From the NCBI RefSeq assembly GCF_900114205.1, contig NZ_FOSH01000004.1, forward strand, positions 176,769-240,768: a DNA stretch of 64,000 nucleotides. The letters run 5' to 3'. Under the pieces are notes generated by a model. The model worked only from the letters and a program-made list of their open reading frames with translations. It searched no databases and was not told where the DNA came from. Both the position numbers and the translations under genes were made by a program. Shown here piece by piece: positions 36,528 through 45,981 of the stretch (the stretch's first letter is position 1; the number at the start of each line of letters is the position of its first letter). This stretch comes from Methylophaga sulfidovorans. GTDB lineage: Bacteria > Pseudomonadota > Gammaproteobacteria > Nitrosococcales > Methylophagaceae.

Positions 36528-37460
36528 ATGAAATTCAGTCTAAGACAACTCGAAATTTTTGTTGCCGTCAGTCGTACAGGCAGTGTGTCGAAAGCGGCTC
36601 AAGCGGTGTTTCTTTCACAGTCTGCAGCCAGTACGGCATTGGCGGAATTTGAGAAGCAATACAATGTGCAACTGTTTGACCGGGTCGGTAAATCTTTGCG
36701 TATCAATCATGCGGGGCAGCAATTATTACCACATGCAGTTGAGCTATTAGATCGTGCGCAGGAAATTCATAATCTAATGGAAGGTCATGCCGGTTATGGC
36801 TTGATGAAAATTGGCGCCACGTTGACCATTGGTAACTACTTAGCGACTTTGCTGGTGGCCGAGTTTTTACATAAACATGCTGATAGTCGTATTGAGCTTC
36901 AGGTCGACAATACCAAAACCATTGTTGAACAGATTGCTAATCATGAGCTTGATATTGGCCTGATCGAAGGTGGTTGTCATCATCCAGATATTGAAGTGGA
37001 AGCCTGGATTGCTGATGAGTTAGTGGTGTTTTGCGCTCCTGATCATCCTTTGGCAAAGAAGAAAAAAGTGACGGTGCAGCAGTTGTTAGCAGAGTCGTGG
37101 ATTTTGCGAGAAAAAGGCTCGGGTACCCGTGAGACTTTTGACCGTGCTTTTCACAACTATCATTCACAACTCAATATTCGCCTCGAGCTTGAGCACACGG
37201 AGGCTATAAAACGCGCAGTGGAATCAGGCCTGGGTATCAGCTGCATTTCCCGCCTGGCGCTGAAAGATGCCTTTCGTCGCGGTAGTCTGGTGCAGATCAA
37301 TACACCTGCCCTAGATTTGGGGCGTTATTTTTATTTTCTCTGGCATAAGCAGAAATATCAGACCACTGGTATGCGTGAGTTTTTAGCTTTATGTAAATCG
37401 ATTACCGCCGATGTCTCGCGCAGTGATGAGGTCAATCTAAACCGAATTATTAAGGAATAA
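36528..37460 (+). CDS. LysR-family transcriptional regulator
   Basis: A 310-residue LysR-type regulator. HTH at about 1-60: KFSLRQLEIFVAVSRTGSVSKAAQAVFLSQSAAS in parts, with LSQSAASTALAEFEKQYN as the recognition helix. The C-terminal substrate-binding domain includes FCAPDHPLAKKKKV, LREKGSGTRETFDRAF and ESGLGISCIS. Of the cysB/gltC-like group, the family is often fused to metabolic loci. It is divergent from etfBA-fpr and three bases upstream of etfD, so it probably controls ETF electron transfer genes. The inducer is unknown. Confidence 0.85.
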   Translation: MKFSLRQLEIFVAVSRTGSVSKAAQAVFLSQSAASTALAEFEKQYNVQLFDRVGKSLRINHAGQQLLPHAVELLDRAQEIHNLMEGHAGYGLMKIGATLTIGNYLATLLVAEFLHKHADSRIELQVDNTKTIVEQIANHELDIGLIEGGCHHPDIEVEAWIADELVVFCAPDHPLAKKKKVTVQQLLAESWILREKGSGTRETFDRAFHNYHSQLNIRLELEHTEAIKRAVESGLGISCISRLALKDAFRRGSLVQINTPALDLGRYFYFLWHKQKYQTTGMREFLALCKSITADVSRSDEVNLNRIIKE

Positions 37461-37463
37461 ATC

Positions 37464-39119
37464 ATGCAACGCGATGTAATGAATTATGACTTGTTAATTA
37501 TTGGTGCCGGGCCAGCCGGCCTTGGCGCCGCGATACGCTTTAAACAATTAGCCAATGATGCGGGGAAAGAACTTAGTGTCTGTGTGTTGGAAAAAGCAGC
37601 AGAAGTCGGTGCACAAATTATTTCCGGTGCAGTGATCGATCCGATCGCTTTGAATGAACTGATACCCGACTGGAAAGAAAAAGGGGCACCATTAAAAATA
37701 GCAGTGACCGAAGATAAATTCCAGTTTATGACAACCGATAAAGCCTGGACAATGCCACACTACTTAATGCCGCCATTAATGAAAAATAGCGGCAATTACA
37801 TCGCTAGTCTGGGTGAATTGTGCTTTTGGCTGGCTGGTCAGGCTGAAGAACTGGGTGTAGAAATCTACGCAGGGTTTTCTGCGCAGGAAGCCTTATATGA
37901 TGAGGATGGTAATCTCATGGGCGTCATTACTGGTGATATGGGTAGAGATGCCCAGGGCCAAGAAACAGCACAGTTTGTTGCCGGTATTGAAATCCAGGCA
38001 CCTTTTACTTTAGTTGCTGAGGGGGCCAGAGGTTCGCTGGCGCGCCAGTTAGAGTCACATTTCAATTTGCGTGATGCAGATCGCCCAGCCAAATTCGGCC
38101 TGGGCATTAAAGAAATCTGGCGTATTCCCGAGCAGCAACATCAGCCGGGTTATGTCAGTCATAGTTTTGGCTGGCCTTTAGCGGATGATACTGGCGGCGG
38201 TGCCTTTGTCTATCACTATGGCGAGCAGTTAGTGTCGATTGGTATGGTGGTGCATCTCGATTACAGCAATCCTTATTTGTCCCCTTTTGAAGAATTCCAG
38301 CGGTTCAAAACCCATCCACAGATACGCTCAATGTTACAAGGCGGTAAGCGCCTTAGTTATGGTGCAAGAGCCATTAGTGAAGGTGGTTTGCAGTCACTGC
38401 CCGATCTGATTTTTCCGGGTGGTGCATTTATCGGTTGCAGCGCTGGTATGGTCAATGTGCCCAAAATTAAAGGCAGTCATAATGCGATGAAGTCTGGCAT
38501 GTTAGCAGCAGAGTCGGTTTTTGATTATTTTACTGCGACTACTGGTGATAGTAAGCGTTTACTTATGGAATATCCTATTAAGTTAAATGCTTCATGGGTT
38601 TGGGAAGAGCTGGAAAAAGTACGTAACTTTAAACCAATGCTGTCACGTTTTGGCAATCTGGTCGGTGGCGCCTTAGCTGGGATGGAACTGTGGCTGAGTC
38701 ATTTTCATATCAAGTTACCGTGGACACTCCAGCATCAGCAGGCTGACCATGAAAGCCTTAAATTAAAAAGCCAGGCGAAAAAAATCGACTATCCCAAAGC
38801 GGATGGCAAACTTACTTTTGATCGACTGTCATCTATCGATCTGAGTAATATCGTTCATGATGATAATCAGCCCTGCCATTTGCAGTTAAAAGATAAGGTC
38901 GTGCCAATTGCCGTGAACCTAAAAGAGTATGACGCACCGGAACAGCGTTATTGCCCGGCAGGGGTCTATGAAATTATTGAGCAAGCAGGTGAACCATCAT
39001 TGCAGATTAATGCTCAGAACTGCATACATTGCAAAACCTGTGATATTAAAGATCCAAAACAGAATATTGTCTGGGTACCACCAGAAGGTGGAAGTGGGCC
39101 GGTGTATAAAGGTATCTAG
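37464..39119 (+). CDS. Electron transfer flavoprotein-ubiquinone oxidoreductase
   Basis: A 551-residue ETF-QO, which oxidises reduced ETF and reduces ubiquinone at the membrane. N-terminal FAD motif DLLIIGAGPAGLGAAIRF; later FAD/ubiquinone motifs include CLEKAAEVGAQIISGAV (as VLEKAAEVGAQIISGAV), GCSAGMVNVPKIKGSHNAMKSGM in parts; and a C-terminal 4Fe-4S domain with CPAGVYE, CIHCKTCDIKDPKQNI and PPEGGSGPVYKG. The cluster ligands are four Cys in that region. It is three bases after lysR on the plus strand, divergent from etfBA, completing the ETF electron path to the quinone pool. Confidence 0.94.
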   Translation: MQRDVMNYDLLIIGAGPAGLGAAIRFKQLANDAGKELSVCVLEKAAEVGAQIISGAVIDPIALNELIPDWKEKGAPLKIAVTEDKFQFMTTDKAWTMPHYLMPPLMKNSGNYIASLGELCFWLAGQAEELGVEIYAGFSAQEALYDEDGNLMGVITGDMGRDAQGQETAQFVAGIEIQAPFTLVAEGARGSLARQLESHFNLRDADRPAKFGLGIKEIWRIPEQQHQPGYVSHSFGWPLADDTGGGAFVYHYGEQLVSIGMVVHLDYSNPYLSPFEEFQRFKTHPQIRSMLQGGKRLSYGARAISEGGLQSLPDLIFPGGAFIGCSAGMVNVPKIKGSHNAMKSGMLAAESVFDYFTATTGDSKRLLMEYPIKLNASWVWEELEKVRNFKPMLSRFGNLVGGALAGMELWLSHFHIKLPWTLQHQQADHESLKLKSQAKKIDYPKADGKLTFDRLSSIDLSNIVHDDNQPCHLQLKDKVVPIAVNLKEYDAPEQRYCPAGVYEIIEQAGEPSLQINAQNCIHCKTCDIKDPKQNIVWVPPEGGSGPVYKGI

Positions 39120-39158
39120 GATAAATGTTGGCTGACAACAGAATAAGGGGATGATCGA

Positions 39159-39674
39159 ATGACAGGAAATGAGACGAACCCAGAAATGGATGAGAAAACC
39201 TACGAGTTAGCTCAATTGGTGTTTCAGTTAGTACGTGATGGTAAAGCTGAAGAGTTAAAAAAATCACTGGAAATGGGCCTGCCAGTCAATATCCGTACCG
39301 GCAACGGTGATAGTTTATTGATGTTAGCCAGCTACAACGGCCATTATGAAATGACAAAATTATTGCTGGAACATGGTGCCGATCCAGAACTGGCTAATGA
39401 TCGCCAACAAACACCTTTAGCAGGTGTGGCATTTAAAGGTTATAAAGAGATTGCAGAGCTGTTGATTCAGCATGGCGCCAATGTCAATGCAGCAACACCT
39501 GATGGCAAGACGGCACTGATGTTTGCCGCTATGTTTAATCAACTGGATATCGTTGATTGTCTTTTAGCGCATGGTGCCGATGTGAACGCTAAGACTGATG
39601 ATGGTAAAACCGCGATTATGCTGGCGGATGCAATGGGTGCGGCTGATACCCGTGAACGTCTCAAGAGTGCATAA
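39159..39674 (+). CDS. Ankyrin repeat protein
   Basis: A 171-residue protein made of four to five ankyrin repeats from about residue 12 onward: GNGDSLLMLASYNGHYEMTKLLLEHGADPE (cited as LLMLASYNGHYEMTKLLLEHG), then TPLAGVAFKGYKEIAELLIQHGANVNAATPDG and TALMFAAMFNQLDIVDCLLAHGADVNA, each with the G-x-TPL-x-A consensus. It is cytosolic and has no signal peptide. GGGG precedes ATG 39159, 39 bp after etfD. The binding partner is unknown; ankyrin proteins of this kind often accompany catalase in other bacteria. Confidence 0.85.
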   Translation: MTGNETNPEMDEKTYELAQLVFQLVRDGKAEELKKSLEMGLPVNIRTGNGDSLLMLASYNGHYEMTKLLLEHGADPELANDRQQTPLAGVAFKGYKEIAELLIQHGANVNAATPDGKTALMFAAMFNQLDIVDCLLAHGADVNAKTDDGKTAIMLADAMGAADTRERLKSA

Positions 39675-39744
39675 CTAGTGTACTCAGACATTGGTACGAA
39701 TAACTTAATTGTGTACTATCTAGTTATTCCATCATCAATAATGA

Positions 39745-42708
39745 ATGAATTGTATGCCATCAGCTAAGTCTTTTCTGTTCCGCCATCGTCGTTTCATTAT
39801 CGGCTTATTAAGCCTGGTGATGATTTACACATTGGCAGGGTTTTATCTGTTGCCCTGGTTGGCAGAAAGACAATTAAAAAGCACTCTGGATCAACGCTTA
39901 CATCTTCAAACGCAGTTGCAGGATATTCGTTTTAATCCTTTCACCTTTGAGTTAAACATCGCTGGCATGGCTATTCAAACCAGAGAAAAACAGCCTCTTC
40001 TGGCCTGGAACTCAGTCTATGTGAATGTCGATCCAAGCCAATTAGTCAAAGGTGATATCAGTATTCCTACAGTAGATATCAACGCGGTTGATCTGCATTT
40101 TCAGCGTTATTCCGAGGCAGAAAATACACTGACACGTCTAGCTAATACATGGCAGGAAACAGCTGTAGAGGAATCGTCCGAACCGGCAGCAGTGTCGACA
40201 GAACCCACCGTTTCAGAAGAAGATGAGCCATTATTCACTATTGTTTTAGACTCGCTGAATTTTGACAACGGCAAGTTACATTATATTGATGACGTGCCTG
40301 CAGAGCCGTTTAAAACAGTTTTATCTCCCATTAACTTTCAGCTGAATCAGTTTTCCACTAAAGCGGATGAAACAGCCAAAACCACGCTGGGTATTGAGTT
40401 TGAAGATAAAGCCAACTTATCTGTGGCGGGGACATTTTCATTATCACCACTCACCATGGCCGGTCAGCTTAAGCTAAACCAGTTTAATCTGCAGACACCG
40501 TATCGTTATTTTAAAGCGCTGTTACCCGTTGAATTAAGACAGGGGGTAGTGGATATCAGCCTTGACTACGATGTGAATCTTGCCGGCCAGCAGCCTAAGA
40601 TTGATATCAATAACACGATGGTCAAACTATCCAAGCTGGATGTACTTGAGCCTGGCCTGAACAAGGCCTTAATTGCCGATGGTCAGTTAGATGTTGAGAA
40701 CGGCCGTTATCAATATCCTGAAAATCAATTAACGATAGATAATGTGACCGTAAGTAATGCCAAACTGGCTGCTCTTCATAATAAACAGGGCGAGATTAAC
40801 TGGCTGAAACTTATTGACGCCTTACCAAAATCTGACACTGAAGAGACAAAACCGTCAGAAGAGACACCCGCATTCAAACTAGCGATTTCTGAAGCCGAAC
40901 TGAAAGATGTTGCTCTGTTTATTGAAGACCAACAACCCAAACTGCCGTCAAATATGACATTGAATCTGGCAGCCAGCCTTAAGAATCTGAGTCTGACAGA
41001 TAATCAGAAAATGCCATTTACCAGCACTATTAAAGTCAGTTCTGGTGGTGTTTTATCAGCCAAAGGCGATCTGCAACTGTTCCCTGAGTTATCGGTGACA
41101 GCAGAGACAAAAGTCGACCAGCTATCCTTAAAACCATTGCAGCCTTATATTGATAAATATGCTTTTGTTACTTTGCAGGATGGACAGATTACGGCCAATG
41201 CTTCACTGAAAAGTGATGCCGATGATGCCTTATTAGTGAAAGGCGATTTAGCTTTATCTTCTTTGCAGATAGATAATCAAAATTTGAAGGAAAAGCTGTT
41301 CAGTCTGGATAAGTTAGCCGTCAATACCGTTGATTTTTCATTGAAAAAGAAAGATCTGGCTATTTCAGATATTGATTTGGATAAATTCTATAGCCGTATC
41401 TTTATTAATAAAGAAGGTGTCACCAATTTACGTAAGTTGTTAAAAGAGCAACCGGCTAATACTAAGGCGACCCCGACTGAAACTAACGATAAAGATGATC
41501 CTTATAAAGTGTCGATTGGACAGGTGACGATTAAAGACGCCAGTTCACGCTTTACCGATGAAAGTCTGCCAATCGTGTTTGATACTGAAATGCGATCTCT
41601 GGATGGCGAAATTAGTGGTTTTTCTACCCAGTCGGATCAAGCGGTTGAATTGAATCTGGAAGGTCAGGTTCAGGAATTTGGCATGGTTGAAATTAAAGGC
41701 AGCCTTGCACCGTTTAATATTACTGAGAAAAGTAATGTAGCGATGTCATTCAGTAATCTCGATTTGCCAGCTATGAGCCCGTACACCATCAAATTTGCCG
41801 GTAGAAAAATTGCTGATGGTCGTGCCGATGTGAAACTCAATTATGAAATTCAGAATGGAAATTTAAATGCAACGAACAGCCTGGTGATACGTGATATTCG
41901 CTTAGGTGAAAGGGTGGAGTCACCGAATGCGGTCGACTTACCACTGGATCTGGCCGTCGCCTTATTAAAAAACAGTGATGGTGTGATTGATTTAAGCATT
42001 CCGGTAACTGGCGATGTTAACAATCCTCAGTTTGAGATGGGGCCAGCCATACGTAAAGCCATTTTTAATGCGATTCGTAATATTGTGACTTCTCCCTTCC
42101 GGTTCCTTGCTAATCTTGTGGGAGGCGATGAGCAGCCGGTGGATAATATTCGCTTTGCAGCAGGGCGTGCTGAACTCACTCCACCACAAAAAGAAGCCTT
42201 ATTGAAACTCTCAGAAGCATTGGTTCAACGACCACAATTGACGCTGGAAATCCCGGCTCCTTATGCAGAAAGTGTCGATCGTCAAGAATTGCAGCTGAAA
42301 GCTGTGGAGAAGGAAGTTGAAACTGGCTTAAAACAAACGAATCCGGAACAGCAATTATTAGAACGTCGGAAAATCGTATTAGAGCGTTTATACACGGAAC
42401 AAGGTCTAAGCCCTGACTTATCTGTGCTGAAACTGGACGCGATGGCTAAAAATACGGTGGCTGATGACAAAGAGCCATCTGTTGACTTACTGGCTTATAA
42501 CAGCAAACTCAAAACTGCTCTGGTCGCTAAACAAGCGGTTTCTGAAAATGATCTGAAGAAGCTCGCGCAAGCCAGACAAGATGCGGTCATCGCCTATATT
42601 AAACAGCAGGGAAAACTTAGTGATGCGCAGCTGCATGTCGATGCGGTCAGTGCAGTTAAGGCGAAAGACGATGAAGTCACTATGCGCTTTGATTTGCGCT
42701 CGCAATAA
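39745..42708 (+). CDS. DUF748/AsmA-like envelope protein
   Basis: A 987-residue protein with one N-terminal membrane anchor (about 17-40) and a very long periplasmic part. It matches the DUF748 family, related to AsmA and YdbH/TamB-type proteins that bridge inner and outer membranes and are associated with lipid transport or membrane homeostasis. Family features visible: QTQLQDIRFNPFTFELNIAG, TVDINAVDLHF, and repeated beta-strand blocks of about 70-100 residues ending with FSNLDLPAMSPYTIKFAGR and the C-terminal block starting NIRFAAGRAELTPPQKEAL. The start is ATG 39745 or 39754; no strong ribosome site. It is followed by 200 bp before yehS-like. Function inferred by family only. Confidence 0.82.
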   Translation: MNCMPSAKSFLFRHRRFIIGLLSLVMIYTLAGFYLLPWLAERQLKSTLDQRLHLQTQLQDIRFNPFTFELNIAGMAIQTREKQPLLAWNSVYVNVDPSQLVKGDISIPTVDINAVDLHFQRYSEAENTLTRLANTWQETAVEESSEPAAVSTEPTVSEEDEPLFTIVLDSLNFDNGKLHYIDDVPAEPFKTVLSPINFQLNQFSTKADETAKTTLGIEFEDKANLSVAGTFSLSPLTMAGQLKLNQFNLQTPYRYFKALLPVELRQGVVDISLDYDVNLAGQQPKIDINNTMVKLSKLDVLEPGLNKALIADGQLDVENGRYQYPENQLTIDNVTVSNAKLAALHNKQGEINWLKLIDALPKSDTEETKPSEETPAFKLAISEAELKDVALFIEDQQPKLPSNMTLNLAASLKNLSLTDNQKMPFTSTIKVSSGGVLSAKGDLQLFPELSVTAETKVDQLSLKPLQPYIDKYAFVTLQDGQITANASLKSDADDALLVKGDLALSSLQIDNQNLKEKLFSLDKLAVNTVDFSLKKKDLAISDIDLDKFYSRIFINKEGVTNLRKLLKEQPANTKATPTETNDKDDPYKVSIGQVTIKDASSRFTDESLPIVFDTEMRSLDGEISGFSTQSDQAVELNLEGQVQEFGMVEIKGSLAPFNITEKSNVAMSFSNLDLPAMSPYTIKFAGRKIADGRADVKLNYEIQNGNLNATNSLVIRDIRLGERVESPNAVDLPLDLAVALLKNSDGVIDLSIPVTGDVNNPQFEMGPAIRKAIFNAIRNIVTSPFRFLANLVGGDEQPVDNIRFAAGRAELTPPQKEALLKLSEALVQRPQLTLEIPAPYAESVDRQELQLKAVEKEVETGLKQTNPEQQLLERRKIVLERLYTEQGLSPDLSVLKLDAMAKNTVADDKEPSVDLLAYNSKLKTALVAKQAVSENDLKKLAQARQDAVIAYIKQQGKLSDAQLHVDAVSAVKAKDDEVTMRFDLRSQ

Positions 42709-42910
42709 ATCCACTACGACAGCGACGATATTAGTCCAGCAATATATGGCCTTAGCATAGTGTTCAGTTACTAGAAGAACAGGTATATACCACGTTGTAG
42801 ACGTCATCCTGTTAAAGTATGAGCTGATATTAATAGTCTGTTTGCTGATTCAGTTTGATGTTAAAACGCATCAGCAGAGACCAAAACAAGCTTCTGCTTA
42901 GGAAATATGT

Positions 42911-43423
42911 GTGACAAATAATGATGTATTAAGACGGCTCCGTTATATTCTCGATATCAATGATGCGACGATGATCTCGATTTTTGAACAAGCCGATATG
43001 ACGGTAAGCCGTGATGATGTACGGAAATGGTTGAAGAAAGACGATGATGCTGACTATCAATCACTGAATGACAAACAAATGGCGACTTTCCTCAATGGCT
43101 TGATTAACCACTTACGTGGAAAAAAAGAAGGCGAACAACCTAAGCCAGAGAAATCACTGAATAACAATATTATCCTCAGAAAGTTGAAAATAGCCTTCAA
43201 CTTACAAAGTGACGAAATATTGGATGTATTACAGCTGGAAGGTTTCAGCCTGAGTAAACATGAACTCAGTGCATTTTTCAGAAAGCCGGATCATAAACAT
43301 TTCCGTGTCTGTAAAGACCAGGTATTACGCAATTTTCTGCAAGGTCTGCAGCTGAAATTTCACCCAAAGAAAAATGATCTTGAGGGCTTTAGCTGGCCGT
43401 CACTGGATGATAAAGAGCAATAA
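42911..43423 (+). CDS. DUF1456 family protein (YehS-like)
   Basis: A 170-residue cytosolic protein of the DUF1456/YehS family with two tandem copies of an approximately 70-residue unit. The first copy starts NNDVLRRLRYILDINDATM, the second NNIILRKLKIAFNLQSDEI, and each ends with a DV-RKWLKK or EL-SAFFRK element. Function is unknown. The start is GTG 42911 with AGGAAA upstream. It is followed by the flavoprotein gene three bases after its stop, so the two are probably one unit. Confidence 0.86.
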   Translation: MTNNDVLRRLRYILDINDATMISIFEQADMTVSRDDVRKWLKKDDDADYQSLNDKQMATFLNGLINHLRGKKEGEQPKPEKSLNNNIILRKLKIAFNLQSDEILDVLQLEGFSLSKHELSAFFRKPDHKHFRVCKDQVLRNFLQGLQLKFHPKKNDLEGFSWPSLDDKEQ

Positions 43424-43426
43424 GTT

Positions 43427-44626
43427 TTGACGAGTCCTCAAGTTTTCGACTGCATTGTGATTGGTGCCGGTGCAGCAGGCCTGATGTGTGCGGCTACCGC
43501 TGGTCAACGGGGACGGCGGGTATTGGTATTAGATCATGCTAATAAGGTCGGTAAGAAAATTTTAATGTCGGGCGGTGGTCGTTGTAACTTCACCAACCTC
43601 TATATGGAGCCCGATAATTACCTGTCTGCAAATCCGCATTTTTGTAAGTCGGCATTAAGTCGCTACACCCAATATGATTTTTTGGAACTGGTGTCGCGTT
43701 ACAATCTGGCCTATCACGACAAAGGTGCTGGCGAATTATTCTGTGATGATAAAGCTAAAGATATTCTGAATATTCTGCTAGCAGAGTGTGAAACAGGTGA
43801 TGTCGTTATCCAAACCGATACCGCTATCACAGCGATCACAAAACAGGACGATCAACAATTTGTCATTGATACGCCGCTAGGTGAGTATCGGAGTCACTCA
43901 CTGGTGGTTGCAACGGGTGGTTTATCTATTCCTAAAATGGGTGCCACCGGCTTTGGTTATAAAGTTGCCAGACAGTTTGGTTTGAAAGTGAAAGATACGG
44001 AACCTGCATTAGTGCCATTTACCCTGAGTGATGCCTGGCTGACGGTAGCACAGGAGTTGGCTGGAGTATCCATGGATATCAGTGTTAGCTGTCGTCAGCA
44101 AACCTTTAATGAAGCCTTATTATTTACTCACCGGGGCCTAAGTGGGCCAGCCATTTTGCAAATCTCTAACTACTGGTACAGTTCGGATGAGATAAGCATT
44201 GATTTTTTACCCAGCCAGTCGGTAGCTGAGTTGGTCGAACAGTGGAAAACTAGCGGAGAAAAAGCCACGCTGAGAACATTACTTGGATATTATTTACCCA
44301 AACGTTTTGTGATGACTTGGCTAGGACTGATTAGTGCTGATTTAGGCGATAAACTGGCCAAACAGTTATCCCATCAGGAGCTAGAAAAGCTGACGCAGTT
44401 TTTTCATCACTGGACCATTAAACCGTCTGGCACTGAAGGTTACCGGACAGCAGAAGTGACACGAGGCGGTGTCGATACCGATGGTATCTCTTCAAAGACG
44501 TTTGAGGCGAAAACCACACCGAATTTATATTTTGTCGGTGAAGTACTGGATGTAACGGGCTGGCTAGGCGGATTTAATTTTCAATGGGCATGGTCAAGTG
44601 GCTGGTGTGCAGGGCAATATGTGTAA
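43427..44626 (+). CDS. FAD-dependent oxidoreductase, HI0933/YhiN family
   Basis: A 399-residue flavoprotein of the HI0933-like family (YhiN). The FAD motif is CIVIGAGAAGLMCAATAG at residues 7-24, followed by KVGKKILMSGGGRCNFTN, the family hallmark. Later: VVATGGLSIPKMGATGFGY, FTHRGLSGPAIL and the C-terminal GEVLDVTGWLGGFNFQWA. The reaction is unknown; the family is broad and often acts as NAD(P)/FAD dehydrogenases without a known substrate. Start is TTG 43427, three bases after the yehS-like stop. Normal length. Confidence 0.9.
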   Translation: MTSPQVFDCIVIGAGAAGLMCAATAGQRGRRVLVLDHANKVGKKILMSGGGRCNFTNLYMEPDNYLSANPHFCKSALSRYTQYDFLELVSRYNLAYHDKGAGELFCDDKAKDILNILLAECETGDVVIQTDTAITAITKQDDQQFVIDTPLGEYRSHSLVVATGGLSIPKMGATGFGYKVARQFGLKVKDTEPALVPFTLSDAWLTVAQELAGVSMDISVSCRQQTFNEALLFTHRGLSGPAILQISNYWYSSDEISIDFLPSQSVAELVEQWKTSGEKATLRTLLGYYLPKRFVMTWLGLISADLGDKLAKQLSHQELEKLTQFFHHWTIKPSGTEGYRTAEVTRGGVDTDGISSKTFEAKTTPNLYFVGEVLDVTGWLGGFNFQWAWSSGWCAGQYV

Positions 44627-44670
44627 GCAGCTTCGATTAACGCAGCAAATAGACGTGATGTTATTACGCC

Positions 44671-45981
44671 ATGAAACAAGCGGTATCTCTACAAAAGCTT
44701 GATAAAAACCTTAGCGGGCAACGTCGGTTACGGGCGTGTCACGAATGTGATTGGGTGTCTGCTTTACCACGGTTGCATGCCGGAGAAGTGGCACAATGTC
44801 CACGTTGTCAGCATATTCTGGTCAGACGCCATTATCGTCCGGCACAACGAAGTCTGGCCTTAGCCATTAGTGCGGTTATCGCATTGCTGATTTCTGTCAG
44901 TTTTCCCTTTGTCAGTTTTTCGATAAAAGGCATTGGCCACAGTATCGAAATTGAACAAACCGCATCAATGTTATTAAGTTTTGAACAGCCGATAGTTGCT
45001 ATTGTGGTGGCACTGAGCATTATTATCCTGCCAGCGCTATATCTTTTTTCGGTCATCTGGCTGCAACTGGTATTGTTGTTTTCCGAGCCAAAAATGAAAC
45101 ATAGATACATTGCGCGCACGCTCAAACATCTGGATAGCTGGATGATGGCCGATGTGTTTATTATCGGTGCACTCGTCAGCCTGTTTAAAATCGCGGGTAT
45201 GGCAGACATTCAGCTCGGCACCGCCTTTTGGGCTTATGCCGTCTTTGCCTTTTTATTGTTGATGACCACACGCTCTATTGATGCAGACTGGATGTGGTTT
45301 GCTATTGCTGGTGAACCTCGAGCTCCTGCGCAAACCAAGACTGGACAAGGGGCGGCGCAACAAGGTCTGACTGGTTGTCCGACCTGTGGATTGATTCATG
45401 AACTCAGCAAAAATGGTGATAATCACTGCCTGCGCTGTGGTGAACATCTACATGCCCGCGCCCCCCAAAGTCTGCAACGGACAATGGCTTTGCTGTTAGC
45501 GTCCACCATTTTGTATATACCGGCAAATGTTTATCCCATCATGACCACAACGACGTTTGGTCAGGCAAGCAACAGCACGATTATGGGCGGTGTCATTGGG
45601 CTGATTCAGCACGGTTCATGGCCCATTGCGATGGTTATCTTTATTGCCAGTATTTTGGTGCCAATAGGTAAGTTATTGGTCTTGTCGTGGTTGTGCCTGA
45701 CAGTCAATAATGCTCATCAACTAAGCCAAATGGCGCGTTTGAAATTGTATCGGATTACCGAATTTATCGGCCGATGGTCTATGGTAGACGTGTTTGTGGT
45801 GTCGATTCTAGTCGCTTTGATCCATGCCGGTGACTTAATTTCTGTTACCCCTGGACCGGCCGCCCTAGCCTTTGCCAGTGTGGTAGTGCTGACCATGTTG
45901 GCGGCTATCACCTTTGATTCACGCTTAATTTGGGATAACCCTCAACCTGAGTTACGACCTTTGCGGGGCAAAAAAGTATGA
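44671..45981 (+). CDS. pqiA: Intermembrane transport protein PqiA
   Basis: A 436-residue inner-membrane protein with eight predicted membrane helices in two PqiA domains. Each is preceded by a zinc ribbon: first Cys23-x2-Cys26 and Cys43-x2-Cys46, second CPTCGLIHELSKNGDNHCLRCG (as CPTC and CLRC). In E. coli PqiA partners with PqiB and PqiC to move lipids or other hydrophobic compounds between the membranes. The stop overlaps pqiB (ATGA). No obvious ribosome site precedes ATG 44671. First gene of pqiABC. Confidence 0.92.
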   Translation: MKQAVSLQKLDKNLSGQRRLRACHECDWVSALPRLHAGEVAQCPRCQHILVRRHYRPAQRSLALAISAVIALLISVSFPFVSFSIKGIGHSIEIEQTASMLLSFEQPIVAIVVALSIIILPALYLFSVIWLQLVLLFSEPKMKHRYIARTLKHLDSWMMADVFIIGALVSLFKIAGMADIQLGTAFWAYAVFAFLLLMTTRSIDADWMWFAIAGEPRAPAQTKTGQGAAQQGLTGCPTCGLIHELSKNGDNHCLRCGEHLHARAPQSLQRTMALLLASTILYIPANVYPIMTTTTFGQASNSTIMGGVIGLIQHGSWPIAMVIFIASILVPIGKLLVLSWLCLTVNNAHQLSQMARLKLYRITEFIGRWSMVDVFVVSILVALIHAGDLISVTPGPAALAFASVVVLTMLAAITFDSRLIWDNPQPELRPLRGKKV

